The position numbers and the translations under genes were made by a program. Shown here piece after piece: positions 18,942 through 27,036 of a stretch of DNA of 64,000 bases. The notes under the pieces are model-generated. The model made no database searches and was not told the DNA's origin. It saw only the letters and a list, made by a program, of their open reading frames with translations. Origin of the DNA: Marivita sp. (GTDB lineage: Bacteria; Pseudomonadota; Alphaproteobacteria; Rhodobacterales; Rhodobacteraceae); contig NZ_JAIPUS010000007.1 of NCBI RefSeq assembly GCF_020055675.1, positions 62,001 to 126,000 on the forward strand. Direction: 5' to 3'. Positions within the stretch are counted from its first letter, which is position 1. Each line of letters opens with the position of its first letter.

Positions 18942-19523
18942 ATGACCAATACTGTTCTGCGCATCGACGCCTCCGCGCGCCACGACGGCTCTGAAAGCCG
19001 GGCCCTGACACAACGCATCCTCGACCGGCTTGCGCCCCAGAGCGTCATCCAGCGCGACCTGGCCACCGCGATCCCGAGCCTCGACGCCGATTGGCTGGCC
19101 GCCAGCTGGACCCCCGAGGATCAACGCAGCGACGCCCAGCGCGAAAAGCTGGCGCTGTCCGACAGCCTGATCGCGGAACTCAAGGCCGCCGATACGCTGG
19201 TCATCGGCACACCGATTTACAATTTCGGTATCCCGGCCCCGCTCAAGGCATGGATCGACCAGATCGCCCGCGCCGGCGTCACCTTCCGCTACACCGAAGC
19301 CGGGCCCGAGGGCTTCATGACCGGCAAGCGCGCCATCATCGCCATCGCCTCGGGCGGAACGCAGGTCGGGTCCGATATCGACTTTGCGAGCGGCTATCTG
19401 CGCCACATCCTGGGCTTCATCGGCATCACCGATGTCCAGATTGTTGCGGCCGACCTGCTGATGATCGACGCCGAGGCCTCTCACGCAAAGGCAAACGCGG
19501 CGCTCGAAACGCTCGCGGCCTGA
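18942..19523 (+). CDS. FMN-dependent NADH-azoreductase (quinone reductase)
   Basis: A 193-residue flavodoxin-like enzyme using NADH to reduce quinones and azo compounds. Family signs are the start VLRIDASARHDGSESRAL with the FMN phosphate-binding SxR...S pattern, PIYNFGIPAPLKAWIDQI (about residues 88-105) and VTFRYTEAGPEGFM. It is cytoplasmic and divergent from a LysR gene that probably regulates it. Physiologically it is more likely a quinone/electrophile detoxifier than a dye degrader. Confidence 0.9.
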   Translation: MTNTVLRIDASARHDGSESRALTQRILDRLAPQSVIQRDLATAIPSLDADWLAASWTPEDQRSDAQREKLALSDSLIAELKAADTLVIGTPIYNFGIPAPLKAWIDQIARAGVTFRYTEAGPEGFMTGKRAIIAIASGGTQVGSDIDFASGYLRHILGFIGITDVQIVAADLLMIDAEASHAKANAALETLAA

Positions 19524-19531
19524 CCGAAAAA

Positions 19532-19571
19532 CGGCGCGCGGCTTGACTCTGCGCGCCGATCCGGCCTAAAC
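19532..19571 (+). promoter_or_regulatory. Hairpin and possible promoter ahead of ffh
   Basis: CGGCGCGC and GCGCGCCG (19532-19558) form an 8-bp stem after the azoreductase gene. In its loop begins TTGACT (19543-19548), which is 17 bp from CTAAAC (19566-19571), a weak sigma70-like pair for ffh. The 236-bp gap before ffh has further small GC-rich hairpins; I saw no SRP RNA signature (no GGAAGGAAGCA-type loop). Confidence 0.35.
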
Positions 19572-19759
19572 GCCTTACAACTCCGGGAAGCGCGACTTTC
19601 CGGTCCCTTGGACCCGGTCCGGGATCGCCCCCCACCAGCGTGTTACGCCCGTGGGGGCAAAACTGTTTGTTTGCGTCCCTTGCGGGACGACACGTTTGGC
19701 ATAGGCGCTGCTGGCCCTTACATCGGGGGCAGACCCAGCGGCAAAGGAGGCGAAAGCCC

Positions 19760-21259
19760 ATGTTTGAAAATCTGTCCGACCGCCTCGGCAGCGTCTTTGA
19801 CCGGCTGACCAAACAGGGGGCGCTGTCCGAGGATGACGTCAAGACCGCGCTGCGCGAAGTGCGCGTGGCCTTGCTCGAAGCGGATGTCTCCCTGCCCGTG
19901 GCACGCGATTTCATCAAGGCAGTGCAATCGAAGGCAACCGGGCAGGCGGTGACGAAATCGGTCACGCCGGGCCAACAGGTCGTCAAGATCGTGCATGACG
20001 AGCTGAAGCACGTGCTGACCGGGGATGAAGACCCCGGCGCCCTGAAAATCGACAACCCGCCGGCACCGATCCTCATGGTCGGCCTGCAGGGCGGCGGCAA
20101 GACAACCACCACCGCCAAGATCGCCAAGCGCTTGAAAGAGCGCGACGGCAAGAAGGTTCTCATGGCGTCGCTCGACGTGAACCGCCCCGCCGCAATGGAA
20201 CAATTGCAGATCCTCGGCACCCAGATCGGCGTCGATACCCTTCCCATCGTCAAGGGCGAGGATCCGGTCGCGATTGCCAAGCGCACCAAGACGCAGGCCA
20301 GCCTCGGTGGCTATGACGTCTATATGCTCGACACCGCCGGCCGGTTGTCCATCGACGAAGAGCTGATGGCGCAGGTCGAAGCGGTGCGCGACGTCACCAC
20401 CCCGCGCGAGACGCTGCTGGTGGTCGATGGCCTGACCGGTCAGGACGCGGTGCACACGGCGGAAAACTTCGACGACCGCATCGGCATCAGCGGCGTCGTC
20501 CTCACCCGGATGGACGGCGACGGGCGCGGCGGCGCGGCCCTGTCGATGCGCGCCGTGACCGGCAAGCCGATCCGCTTTGTCGGCCTGGGCGAAAAGATGG
20601 ACGCGCTGGAAACCTTCGAGCCGGACCGGATCGCGGGCCGCATCCTCGGCATGGGCGACATCGTCAGCCTCGTGGAAAAGGCGCAGCAGACGCTGGAAGT
20701 CGAACAGGCCGAGCGCATGATGAAGCGCTTCCAGAAGGGTCAGTTCAACATGAACGACCTCAAGATGCAGCTCGAGCAGATGATGAAGATGGGCGGCATG
20801 GAAGGCATGATGGCGATGATGCCGGGCGCCCAGAAGATTGCCAAGCAGATGGATGGCGCGGGCATCGACGACAAGATGCTGCGCCAGCAGATCGCACTGA
20901 TCCAGTCGATGACCAAACGCGAACGCGCCAACCCGCAACTCCTTCAGGCCAGCCGCAAGAAACGGATCGCAAAAGGTGCGGGACTCGAAGTCAGCGACCT
21001 CAACAAGCTGCTCAAGATGCAGCGACAGATGTCGGACATGATGAAGAAGATGGGCAAGATGGGCAAAGGCGGCATGCTCAAACAGACCATGAAGGGCATG
21101 TTCGGCAAAGGCGGTACGCCCGAAGACATGGATCCCGGCCAGATGGACCCCAAGGCGCTGGAACAGGCCGCCAAAAAGATCGGCATGGGCGGCATGCCCG
21201 GCATGGGTGGCGGCGGCGGCCTGCCGCCCGGTCTCAGCGGGTTCGGGAAAAAGAAATGA
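19760..21259 (+). CDS. ffh: Signal recognition particle protein Ffh
   Basis: The SRP54 GTPase that carries ribosomes making membrane proteins to FtsY. The 499-residue protein has the N domain (residues 1-90), the G domain with P-loop GLQGGGKTTT (about 107-116), DTAGR and TRMDGD, and the methionine-rich M domain from about residue 300, ending in a flexible GMPGMGGGGGLPPGL tail. The ATG at 19760 has an AAAGGAGG ribosome binding site. It heads the conserved ffh-rpsP-rimM-trmD-rplS cluster. Confidence 0.98.
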   Translation: MFENLSDRLGSVFDRLTKQGALSEDDVKTALREVRVALLEADVSLPVARDFIKAVQSKATGQAVTKSVTPGQQVVKIVHDELKHVLTGDEDPGALKIDNPPAPILMVGLQGGGKTTTTAKIAKRLKERDGKKVLMASLDVNRPAAMEQLQILGTQIGVDTLPIVKGEDPVAIAKRTKTQASLGGYDVYMLDTAGRLSIDEELMAQVEAVRDVTTPRETLLVVDGLTGQDAVHTAENFDDRIGISGVVLTRMDGDGRGGAALSMRAVTGKPIRFVGLGEKMDALETFEPDRIAGRILGMGDIVSLVEKAQQTLEVEQAERMMKRFQKGQFNMNDLKMQLEQMMKMGGMEGMMAMMPGAQKIAKQMDGAGIDDKMLRQQIALIQSMTKRERANPQLLQASRKKRIAKGAGLEVSDLNKLLKMQRQMSDMMKKMGKMGKGGMLKQTMKGMFGKGGTPEDMDPGQMDPKALEQAAKKIGMGGMPGMGGGGGLPPGLSGFGKKK

Positions 21260-21382
21260 TGTCTTCTTCTCTTTCCAAATATGCAAACACCCGGCCTGCC
21301 GCAGGCATGACGCGCAGCCTGCTGGCTCACGGCGCAGCCCGCACCGCGAAACTGCCGCGCGCCAGCGCGACATTTTGATCGC

Positions 21383-21922
21383 ATGACCGACGCACCCGTC
21401 CTCACCACAGCGCGTCTGCGCCTGCGCGGCCACAGCCGGTCCGACCTGGACAGGCTGTGTGACCTGATGGGCAGCGATCACGCGCGTTTCATGGGTGGCC
21501 CCGTTCCGCGAAAGGACGCGTGGCGCTGGCTGGCATCAGAGGTGGCGATGTGGAACCTGATGGGCCACGGCGCCTGGGGGATCGAGACGTCCGACGGCCG
21601 TTTCATCGGTCAGGTCGGCCTGGTGCAACCGCCGCATTTTCCGGAAGTCGAAATTGGCTGGATGCTGCTGCCCGAGGCCGAAGGCAAAGGCTACGCCTTC
21701 GACGCGGCCAGCGCGGCGCGCGACTGGGCATGGGACCAGGGTTTCGAAACCCTGGTCAGCTACATCACCCCCGAAAACACCCGCTCCCGCGCTCTGGCTG
21801 ACCGGCTCGGCGCGACGCCCGATCCGGATGCGCCCCTGCCTGACGGCGAAACAGCCAAGGAAATCATCGTCTACCGCCACAGCCCCGACGACAGCGACGG
21901 CAGCCCGGAGGCCTACGCATGA
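21383..21922 (+). CDS. GNAT N-acetyltransferase, RimJ/RimL-like (1 of 3)
   Basis: A 179-residue acetyl-CoA-dependent acetyltransferase. LTTARLRLRGHSRSDLDRL is the usual start of the Acetyltransf_3 subfamily; VEIGWMLLPEAEGKGYAFDAA (about residues 90-110) holds the acetyl-CoA pyrophosphate loop, and TLVSYITPENTRSRALADRLGA follows. Three related genes stand in a row here. Targets could be ribosomal proteins, antibiotics or metabolites; the location beside ribosomal genes is only suggestive. Confidence 0.88.
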   Translation: MTDAPVLTTARLRLRGHSRSDLDRLCDLMGSDHARFMGGPVPRKDAWRWLASEVAMWNLMGHGAWGIETSDGRFIGQVGLVQPPHFPEVEIGWMLLPEAEGKGYAFDAASAARDWAWDQGFETLVSYITPENTRSRALADRLGATPDPDAPLPDGETAKEIIVYRHSPDDSDGSPEAYA

Positions 21923-21942
21923 GCGCACCGGGAACGCAGGCG

Positions 21943-22011
21943 CAAGCGCCTTCGAAGGCGCTTGGACCGCGGTTTGCAAACCGCGTCGCAAGCCTTTTCG
22001 AAAAGGCTTGC
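21943..22011. repeat. Triple-palindrome repeat element, copy 1
   Basis: Three near-perfect palindromes in 69 bp: 21943-21964 (arms CAAGCGCCTTC / GAAGGCGCTTG), 21968-21985 (CGCGGTTTG / CAAACCGCG) and 21988-22011 (arms GCAAGCCTTTTC / GAAAAGGCTTGC). The same architecture recurs at 27855-27921 with compensatory changes. The third palindrome contains AAAAGG, the likely ribosome binding site of the next gene. Confidence 0.85.
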
Positions 22012-22016
22012 CGCGC

Positions 22017-22544
22017 ATGAGTCTGACCAATGCCCCTACCCTCGAAACGGATCGCCTGATCCTGCGCTCGCCGGCAAAACGCGACGCGGAGGCGATGATC
22101 GCCTTCCTGATGGATGACACCCGCGCGGCGGGGTTCGGGGGATACACCAACCGCCCGGACTCGTGGCGCTGGTTCGCGCTCAACCTGGGCCACTGGCACT
22201 GGCACGGCTACGGCTATTTCACGATCGAAGACAAGGCGACGGGCAAACCCGCCGGTATCTCAGGCATCTGGAATCCCGAAGGCTGGCCCGAACCCGAGGT
22301 GGGTTGGGTCGTCTTCGACGGGTTCGAAGGCAAGGGCATCGCGTTCGAGGCTGCGACCCGTGCGCGTCGCTGGGCCTATGACGATCTCGGATTCACCACG
22401 CTGACCTCCAACATCGTGCCGGGCAACACCCGCTCGATCCGCCTGGCCGAACGCATGGGCGCCGTCTACGAACGGACCTACCACAACCCGAACATGGGCG
22501 AAGACCTGCTCTACCGCCATCCGGGACCGGAGGCGCTGGTATGA
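22017..22544 (+). CDS. GNAT N-acetyltransferase, RimJ/RimL-like (2 of 3)
   Basis: A 175-residue member of the same subfamily as its neighbours: LETDRLILRSPAKRDAEAM at the start, VGWVVFDGFEGKGIAFEAA (about residues 95-113) as the acetyl-CoA loop, then NTRSIRLAERMGA. I chose the ATG at 22017 because family similarity begins there; its ribosome binding site AAAAGG lies inside the third palindrome of the repeat, so folding of the mRNA may limit translation. It overlaps the next gene by ATGA. Confidence 0.85.
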   Translation: MSLTNAPTLETDRLILRSPAKRDAEAMIAFLMDDTRAAGFGGYTNRPDSWRWFALNLGHWHWHGYGYFTIEDKATGKPAGISGIWNPEGWPEPEVGWVVFDGFEGKGIAFEAATRARRWAYDDLGFTTLTSNIVPGNTRSIRLAERMGAVYERTYHNPNMGEDLLYRHPGPEALV

Positions 22545-23143
22545 GCTTGGACATCCCCGTTCTCGAAACGCAGCGCCTGGAGATGCGCGCGCCTGAACCC
22601 GAGGATTATCCCGATTTCAAGGCAACCTTCGCATCCTATCGGTCCCGCTTCATGGGCGGGCCGCTCAATGGATACGAGGCGTGGATGCTCTATGCCGCCG
22701 AAATCGGTCATTGGGAAATCCGCGGTTTCGGCATGTGGATGGTGCACCTCAAGGACAGCGGCGAGACCGTCGGCATGGCGGGTGGCTGGTCGCCGGCGAA
22801 ATGGCCCGAACGGGAAATCGCCTGGATCATCTGGCCGGACCGCGCCGGCAAGGGCTACGCGCTCGAAGCGACGCATCGCGTCCGGAGCCATTTCTACGAA
22901 GATCGCGGCTGGGACACCGCCGTGAGCTATCTCGACCCCAAGAACCTCGACAGCATCCGCCTGGCGGAACGGCTGGGGGCGCGCAAAGATCCGGAGGCGC
23001 CCTCGGTCGATGGCAGCGATGTCGTCTACCGCCATCCTGCCCCGGACGCCCTGCGTGGCACGCAACTCGCGCATGGCATCGACATGGAAATCGCGCATTA
23101 CCAGGACCCTTTATTCAAACCGAAAGGCTGGGCCATTGACTGA
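22541..23143 (+). CDS. GNAT N-acetyltransferase, RimJ/RimL-like (3 of 3)
   Basis: A 200-residue acetyltransferase starting MSLDIPVLETQRLEMRAPEPED. The acetyl-CoA loop reads IAWIIWPDRAGKGYALEAT (about residues 90-108), followed by YLDPKNLDSIRLAERLGA. It overlaps the previous gene by four bases, so translation is coupled. A 25-residue extension after the last core strand distinguishes it from its two neighbours. The triplet looks like an old tandem duplication whose copies have diverged strongly. Confidence 0.86.
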   Translation: MSLDIPVLETQRLEMRAPEPEDYPDFKATFASYRSRFMGGPLNGYEAWMLYAAEIGHWEIRGFGMWMVHLKDSGETVGMAGGWSPAKWPEREIAWIIWPDRAGKGYALEATHRVRSHFYEDRGWDTAVSYLDPKNLDSIRLAERLGARKDPEAPSVDGSDVVYRHPAPDALRGTQLAHGIDMEIAHYQDPLFKPKGWAID

Positions 23144-23156
23144 TATTGGGACTGAC

Positions 23157-23456
23157 ATGACCATTGATCCCGTGACCCGCGCGGCCGAACTGCTCAAGGG
23201 CCATCGCGACAGCATCGACAGGCTGGATGCGATCCTCGTGTTCACCCTGGCCGAACGGTTCAAACACACGCAGGCCGTTGGCGAGCTGAAAGCGCGCCAC
23301 GACCTCCCGCCCTCAGACCCCGCGCGCGAAGCACGACAGATCGCGCGGCTCGAAGAGCTTGCGGCTCAGGCCGACCTGGACCCTGAGTTCGCCAAGAAAT
23401 TCCTGAATTTCATCATTCAGGAAGTCATCCAGCACCACCAACAGAAACAATCCTGA
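23157..23456 (+). CDS. Chorismate mutase, AroQ type
   Basis: A 99-residue all-helical protein expected to convert chorismate to prephenate for phenylalanine and tyrosine synthesis. The pattern HRDSIDRLDAILVFTLAERF (about residues 17-36) contains the conserved R..ID.lD and the L..R catalytic positions, and FLNFIIQEVIQHHQ closes the fold. The ATG at 23157 is preferred; the frame upstream belongs to the acetyltransferase gene. It lies 39 bp before rpsP, an arrangement typical for Rhodobacteraceae. Confidence 0.9.
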   Translation: MTIDPVTRAAELLKGHRDSIDRLDAILVFTLAERFKHTQAVGELKARHDLPPSDPAREARQIARLEELAAQADLDPEFAKKFLNFIIQEVIQHHQQKQS

Positions 23457-23495
23457 CGGGCCTCCCGTCACTCTGGAAAATCAGGAGAATACCAC

Positions 23496-23864
23496 ATGGC
23501 TATCAAGATTCGTCTCGCCCGCAGCGGCTCAAAGAAGCGCCCGTTTTACCGCATCGTGGCCGCCGACACGCGGATGCCGCGGGACGGCCGCTTCATCGAA
23601 AAGCTGGGCACCTATAACCCGCTCTTGCCGAAAGACAGCGAAGATCGCGTCAAGATGGATGCCGAGCGCATCAAGCACTGGATGGACCAGGGCGCAAAGC
23701 CGACCGACCGCGTGTCGCGCTTCCTCGAAGCGGCCGGCGTCGTCGAAAAGAAAGAGCGCAACAACCCCAAGAAAGCCACCCCGGGCAAGGCTGCCCAGGA
23801 ACGCGCCGAAGCCAAGGCTGCAAAAGCGGCCGAAGCGGCAACCGACGCGGCATCCGCGGACTGA
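23496..23864 (+). CDS. rpsP: 30S ribosomal protein S16
   Basis: A 122-residue protein with the universal S16 start [20 protein letters not shown] and [11 protein letters not shown] (about residues 38-48). A lysine- and alanine-rich tail of about 40 residues extends beyond the ~80-residue core, as in many alphaproteobacteria. Part of the rpsP-rimM-trmD-rplS cluster, here interrupted by an outer-membrane protein gene. An AGGAGA-type ribosome binding site precedes the start. Confidence 0.98.
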   Translation: MAIKIRLARSGSKKRPFYRIVAADTRMPRDGRFIEKLGTYNPLLPKDSEDRVKMDAERIKHWMDQGAKPTDRVSRFLEAAGVVEKKERNNPKKATPGKAAQERAEAKAAKAAEAATDAASAD

Positions 23865-23879
23865 TCGCGGACCGCTCTT

Positions 23880-23908
23880 GCAGATGGCTGGCCCACCCGG
23901 CCATCTGC
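23880..23908 (+). terminator. Hairpin after rpsP
   Basis: GCAGATGGC and GCCATCTGC form a 9-bp stem extended by an inner GG/CC. There is no T-run, so partial termination or 3' end protection is more likely than a complete stop. The rest of the 246-bp gap to the next gene shows no ORF of note; a TTGACG at 24032 could start a promoter for the porin gene. Confidence 0.5.
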
Positions 23909-24110
23909 CCCCCACCCGAATGGCCCGGTCGTCCCGGCACCCCTCGGGCCACTGTCTGATTATTGTCACAAAGTGGCGGCCCGCGCGGAGATTCGCGGCT
24001 GTCCGGCACCGGGGCAAGGGTCCAGTGCCTTGACGCATGCCAACCTCCACATCATCTGACATGATATCGCGGCCCTCAGTACGCCCCCTATGTCACAAGG
24101 ATTCGTTGCC

Positions 24111-24938
24111 ATGTTTGCGCGCCTCGCCATTTTCTCCAGCCTTGTTTTCGGCCTCGCTGCCCCCGCTTTTGCCGCAGGTCCCGAGGCCCCCCCGGCAGAG
24201 CCGGCGATGACGGCCCCGGCGGCAGAGCCCGCACCAACACGCCCACAGTTCGTGTTCACCCTGCGCGGCGGCGTTGCCGCATCGCCAGAGTATTTCGGCT
24301 CCGATGATTACGAGATCGGCCCGGACCTGGGCTTTCGCTTCAACTCCCTCGCGCTTGGCAATGGCCGCAGTTTTGGCAACCCCGACCCCTGGGCCGACAG
24401 CATGGGCCTGACATTCGGCGGGTCGTTCCGCTTCATCCAGGACCGCGACGCCGAAGATTTCGACGAACTCTCCGGTCTTGAAACCATCGACGCCGCAGTC
24501 GAGCTCGGCGCCTCCCTGCGCTACGGAACAGAGCATTTTGCCGCCTTTGGCGAGATGCGCCGCGGCTTTGGCGGACATGAAGGCTGGGTTGGAGAACTCG
24601 GCGCGGACGCGATCCTGCGCCCGTCCGACCGGCTCAGGCTCACCTTGGGTCCGCGCATCTTTTACGGCGATGACACCTATTCCGACACCTATTTCGGCGT
24701 CACCGCCGCCGAGGCCAGCGCCGACCTGTCGGCCTATGATCCCGAGGGCGGCATGGTGTCGGCCGGTGTCGAATTCGGAGCAAGCTATCAGATCAACGAT
24801 GATTGGGGCCTCGAAGGCGCGCTCACCTGGGAAAAATACACCGACGACGCGTTGGACAGCCCGATTGTCGAACAGGGCTCGGATGAACAATGGGGGCTGC
24901 GCTTTGGCGTGACCCGCGTGTTCAGCATCGGCGGCTGA
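24111..24938 (+). CDS. MipA/OmpV family outer-membrane protein
   Basis: A 275-residue protein with a Sec signal peptide (MFARLAIFSSLVFGLAAPAFA) and a proline/alanine linker before the barrel. The barrel starts FVFTLRGGVAASPEYFGSDDYEIGPDLGF, characteristic of MipA/OmpV, and ends in aromatic/glycine strands (GVTRVFSIGG). The ATG at 24111, preceded by AAGGA, is preferred over the one at 24090 because it begins the signal peptide. It probably forms a small outer-membrane beta-barrel; MipA in E. coli scaffolds murein enzymes, but that role cannot be assumed here. Confidence 0.85.
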   Translation: MFARLAIFSSLVFGLAAPAFAAGPEAPPAEPAMTAPAAEPAPTRPQFVFTLRGGVAASPEYFGSDDYEIGPDLGFRFNSLALGNGRSFGNPDPWADSMGLTFGGSFRFIQDRDAEDFDELSGLETIDAAVELGASLRYGTEHFAAFGEMRRGFGGHEGWVGELGADAILRPSDRLRLTLGPRIFYGDDTYSDTYFGVTAAEASADLSAYDPEGGMVSAGVEFGASYQINDDWGLEGALTWEKYTDDALDSPIVEQGSDEQWGLRFGVTRVFSIGG

Positions 24939-24955
24939 TCGCCTTTGACGGCGAT
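24938..24955 (+). terminator. Weak hairpin at the porin gene stop
   Basis: ATCGCC-TTTGAC-GGCGAT overlaps the end of the stop codon. Six-base arms and no T-run make this a weak candidate. Confidence 0.25.
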
Positions 24956-25014
24956 TGCCTCTGACCACCGGTGTGGTCTATCCAGTCGTTCGAAGCGACC
25001 GGGAGCAAAAATCG

Positions 25015-25521
25015 GTGAATGACAAAGTCTGTGTCGGAGCGATTGCCGGGGCCTTCGGGGTCCGCGGCGAAGTGCGCTTGAAAAGCTTTACCGCCACGCC
25101 GGAGGATATTGCCTCTTACGCGCCCCTCGAAACCGAGGACGGCGCGCGATCCTTTTCCGTCAAGATCACCCGCCAGATCAAGAACGGCCTTGCCGCGCGA
25201 CTATCGGGCATCACCGACAAAGACGCCGCCGACGCCCTGCGCGGAACAGAGCTTTACGTCCCGCGTGATCGGCTGCCGTCGCTGCCGGATGATGAATTCT
25301 ACCATGCCGACCTGATCGGGCTGCCCGTCACCGATACCGGGGGAACGCCGCTCGGAACCGTGATGGCGGTGCTCAACAACGGTGCCGACGACCTGTTGGA
25401 ACTGCGCGCGCCCGGACAGAAACAATCGGTACTCCTGCCCTTTACCAAAACCGCCGTGCCGACGGTGGATCTTGCCCAGGGCCGGATCGTTGCCGATCCC
25501 CCCGAGGGTCTGTTCACGTGA
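25015..25521 (+). CDS. rimM: Ribosome maturation factor RimM
   Basis: A 168-residue protein assisting 30S head assembly by binding S19. The N-terminal domain starts [21 protein letters not shown], and the C-terminal PRC-barrel includes [15 protein letters not shown] and [16 protein letters not shown] chose the GTG at 25015, with GGGAG nine bases ahead, because conservation begins there. The stop overlaps the next start (TGATG). Confidence 0.95.
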   Translation: MNDKVCVGAIAGAFGVRGEVRLKSFTATPEDIASYAPLETEDGARSFSVKITRQIKNGLAARLSGITDKDAADALRGTELYVPRDRLPSLPDDEFYHADLIGLPVTDTGGTPLGTVMAVLNNGADDLLELRAPGQKQSVLLPFTKTAVPTVDLAQGRIVADPPEGLFT

Positions 25522-26318
25522 TGCGAAAGATCGTCATTCACGCGGGGTTTCACAAGACCGGAACGACCAGCGTGCAATCGATGCTGCGCGAAAATGCACC
25601 TGTGCTCGCGCCGCATGTGCGCGTGCTGCTGAAGCAGGATTTCGAGGATCTGACGAACAAGGCCCGCGCCTTTTCGATCGATCCCCGGGAAAAAACGCTG
25701 GCATCGGTCGACCGTGCCGCAACCGCGTTTTTCGACAGTCTGGACTTGGATGATCCGCGTCCGATTCTCATGTCATCGGAAGACCTCTCCGGCCACATGC
25801 CGGGCCGCCACGGGCTGGAATGTTACGACAGCGCCGGTCTGGTCATGAAATGCATCGCCGACGCCGCCCGTGCCAGGCTTGGCAAGACCGCGGACGTGCT
25901 GTTTTATTTTTCGACCCGCGCGCGCGCGCCGTGGTTGCGCAGCACGTGGTGGCAAAACCTGCGCAGCACGCGGCTGACACATGATTTCGCCAGTTACTGC
26001 GCCCAGTTCGACGCAGCGCGCAGCCTTGACGACATCCTGGCCGAGGTCGCTGCCGACGTGGCACCCGCCGGCGTCATGTCCTTCCCGCTTGAGACGGCGT
26101 CCGATCTGCCTCTTGGTCCGCTGGAGCCGCTTCTGGCGCTTCTGGACATGCCCGATCTCGACCGCGCCGTGCTGCGGTGTCTGCCGGCCGAAAACGTGCA
26201 ACCCGATATCGGGATCGACCGCGTGTTTCTTGCGCTCAATCAAAGCGCCCTGCCCGAACAGGATGTGAAAGCCGCAAAGCGCATGATCCGCAGGATGGGG
26301 CGCCGCGCCACAAGCTGA
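25521..26318 (+). CDS. Sulfotransferase-like protein with a PAPS-binding loop
   Basis: A 265-residue cytoplasmic protein. IVIHAGFHKTGTTSVQ (residues 4-19) matches the 5'-phosphosulfate-binding loop of sulfotransferases (KTGTT), and LFYFSTRARAPWLRSTW (about 135-151) could contribute the 3'-phosphate-binding Arg and Ser. Acceptor unknown. It is inserted between rimM and trmD, which are normally close, and is translationally coupled to rimM. The ATG at 25521 is preferred over the GTG at 25518 because it gives a TGATG overlap. PAPS would be supplied by the fused Sat/CysC enzyme encoded at 2079. Confidence 0.65.
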   Translation: MRKIVIHAGFHKTGTTSVQSMLRENAPVLAPHVRVLLKQDFEDLTNKARAFSIDPREKTLASVDRAATAFFDSLDLDDPRPILMSSEDLSGHMPGRHGLECYDSAGLVMKCIADAARARLGKTADVLFYFSTRARAPWLRSTWWQNLRSTRLTHDFASYCAQFDAARSLDDILAEVAADVAPAGVMSFPLETASDLPLGPLEPLLALLDMPDLDRAVLRCLPAENVQPDIGIDRVFLALNQSALPEQDVKAAKRMIRRMGRRATS

Positions 26319-26433
26319 CCGGCACAGCGCCGCAGAACCGCCCCGAAATCACCATGTTTGCGACACAATGCGGTCGGGGTTTCGTCATACGACGGCGCCA
26401 TCATCTCACAATCAATTGGGGACGGGCTGTTTG

Positions 26434-26979
26434 GTGGGCTTCTTGAAACGTGTCGTTCTTGGTCTGGCTGCGCTCTCTCCGGGCGTGGTTTTCCTGACGT
26501 TGCAGGAATTCGCCGTCTCCATGGCCTTCCTCGTGCTCGGCCTGTTCGGCGCGATTGGCGTGGCGGCCGTTGCCGTGGCGATGTCGCCCCCCGTGAAACA
26601 GGTCCCCTCCAGCGCGATCCTGTCGCGGCAGGATTACCCGTCACTGATCCTGGCCTCGGCTCTGCCCGACCTGAGAGCTGTGGCGCCCGATCCGCTCCAG
26701 CTTCGGGCGGTCTTGCAGACCATGATGGCGCCCCCCGCGACGGATCAGGATCTGCTGAACGAAGACCGGCAGATCGCGATGGTCCTGTCCCAGATCATGG
26801 CCCGTTGGGACAAATCCGACATCATGACCCTGACCGACGATCAGACCCGCGAGCTGTGGCTCGTGGATCGGCTCATGCGCGCCACCCCGGCAGAGGCGGG
26901 CGCGCTGGCGGGGTATTTCACCGCGCCCAATGCCATGTTGACCATGCGCGATACGCTGGCCGCCCCGGCCACTGCCTGA
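26434..26979 (+). CDS. Hypothetical membrane-anchored protein
   Basis: I do not recognise this family. From the GTG at 26434 it is 181 residues, with one or two N-terminal membrane segments (VVLGLAALSPGVVFL and AFLVLGLFGAIGVAAVAVAM) and then a soluble, mostly helical region of ~130 residues. An ATG at 26368 would give 203 residues but adds poorly structured sequence. It lies between the sulfotransferase-like gene and trmD, 57 bp before trmD, and shows normal codon use. Confidence 0.6.
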   Translation: MGFLKRVVLGLAALSPGVVFLTLQEFAVSMAFLVLGLFGAIGVAAVAVAMSPPVKQVPSSAILSRQDYPSLILASALPDLRAVAPDPLQLRAVLQTMMAPPATDQDLLNEDRQIAMVLSQIMARWDKSDIMTLTDDQTRELWLVDRLMRATPAEAGALAGYFTAPNAMLTMRDTLAAPATA

Positions 26980-27036
26980 ACTGGCAATCGCGCCGACAAG
27001 CCGTTAAGAGCGGCCCGTCAGCAAGAGGCAGACCCG

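Noticed and set aside
19524-19759. 4.5S/SRP RNA upstream of ffh
   Set aside because: Several small hairpins exist, but the conserved SRP loop sequences are absent.
25912-25932. Alternating CG run (CGCGCGCGCGC) as a possible Z-DNA or slippage site
   Set aside because: It is inside the sulfotransferase-like coding sequence, in frame and uninterrupted; ordinary for this GC content.
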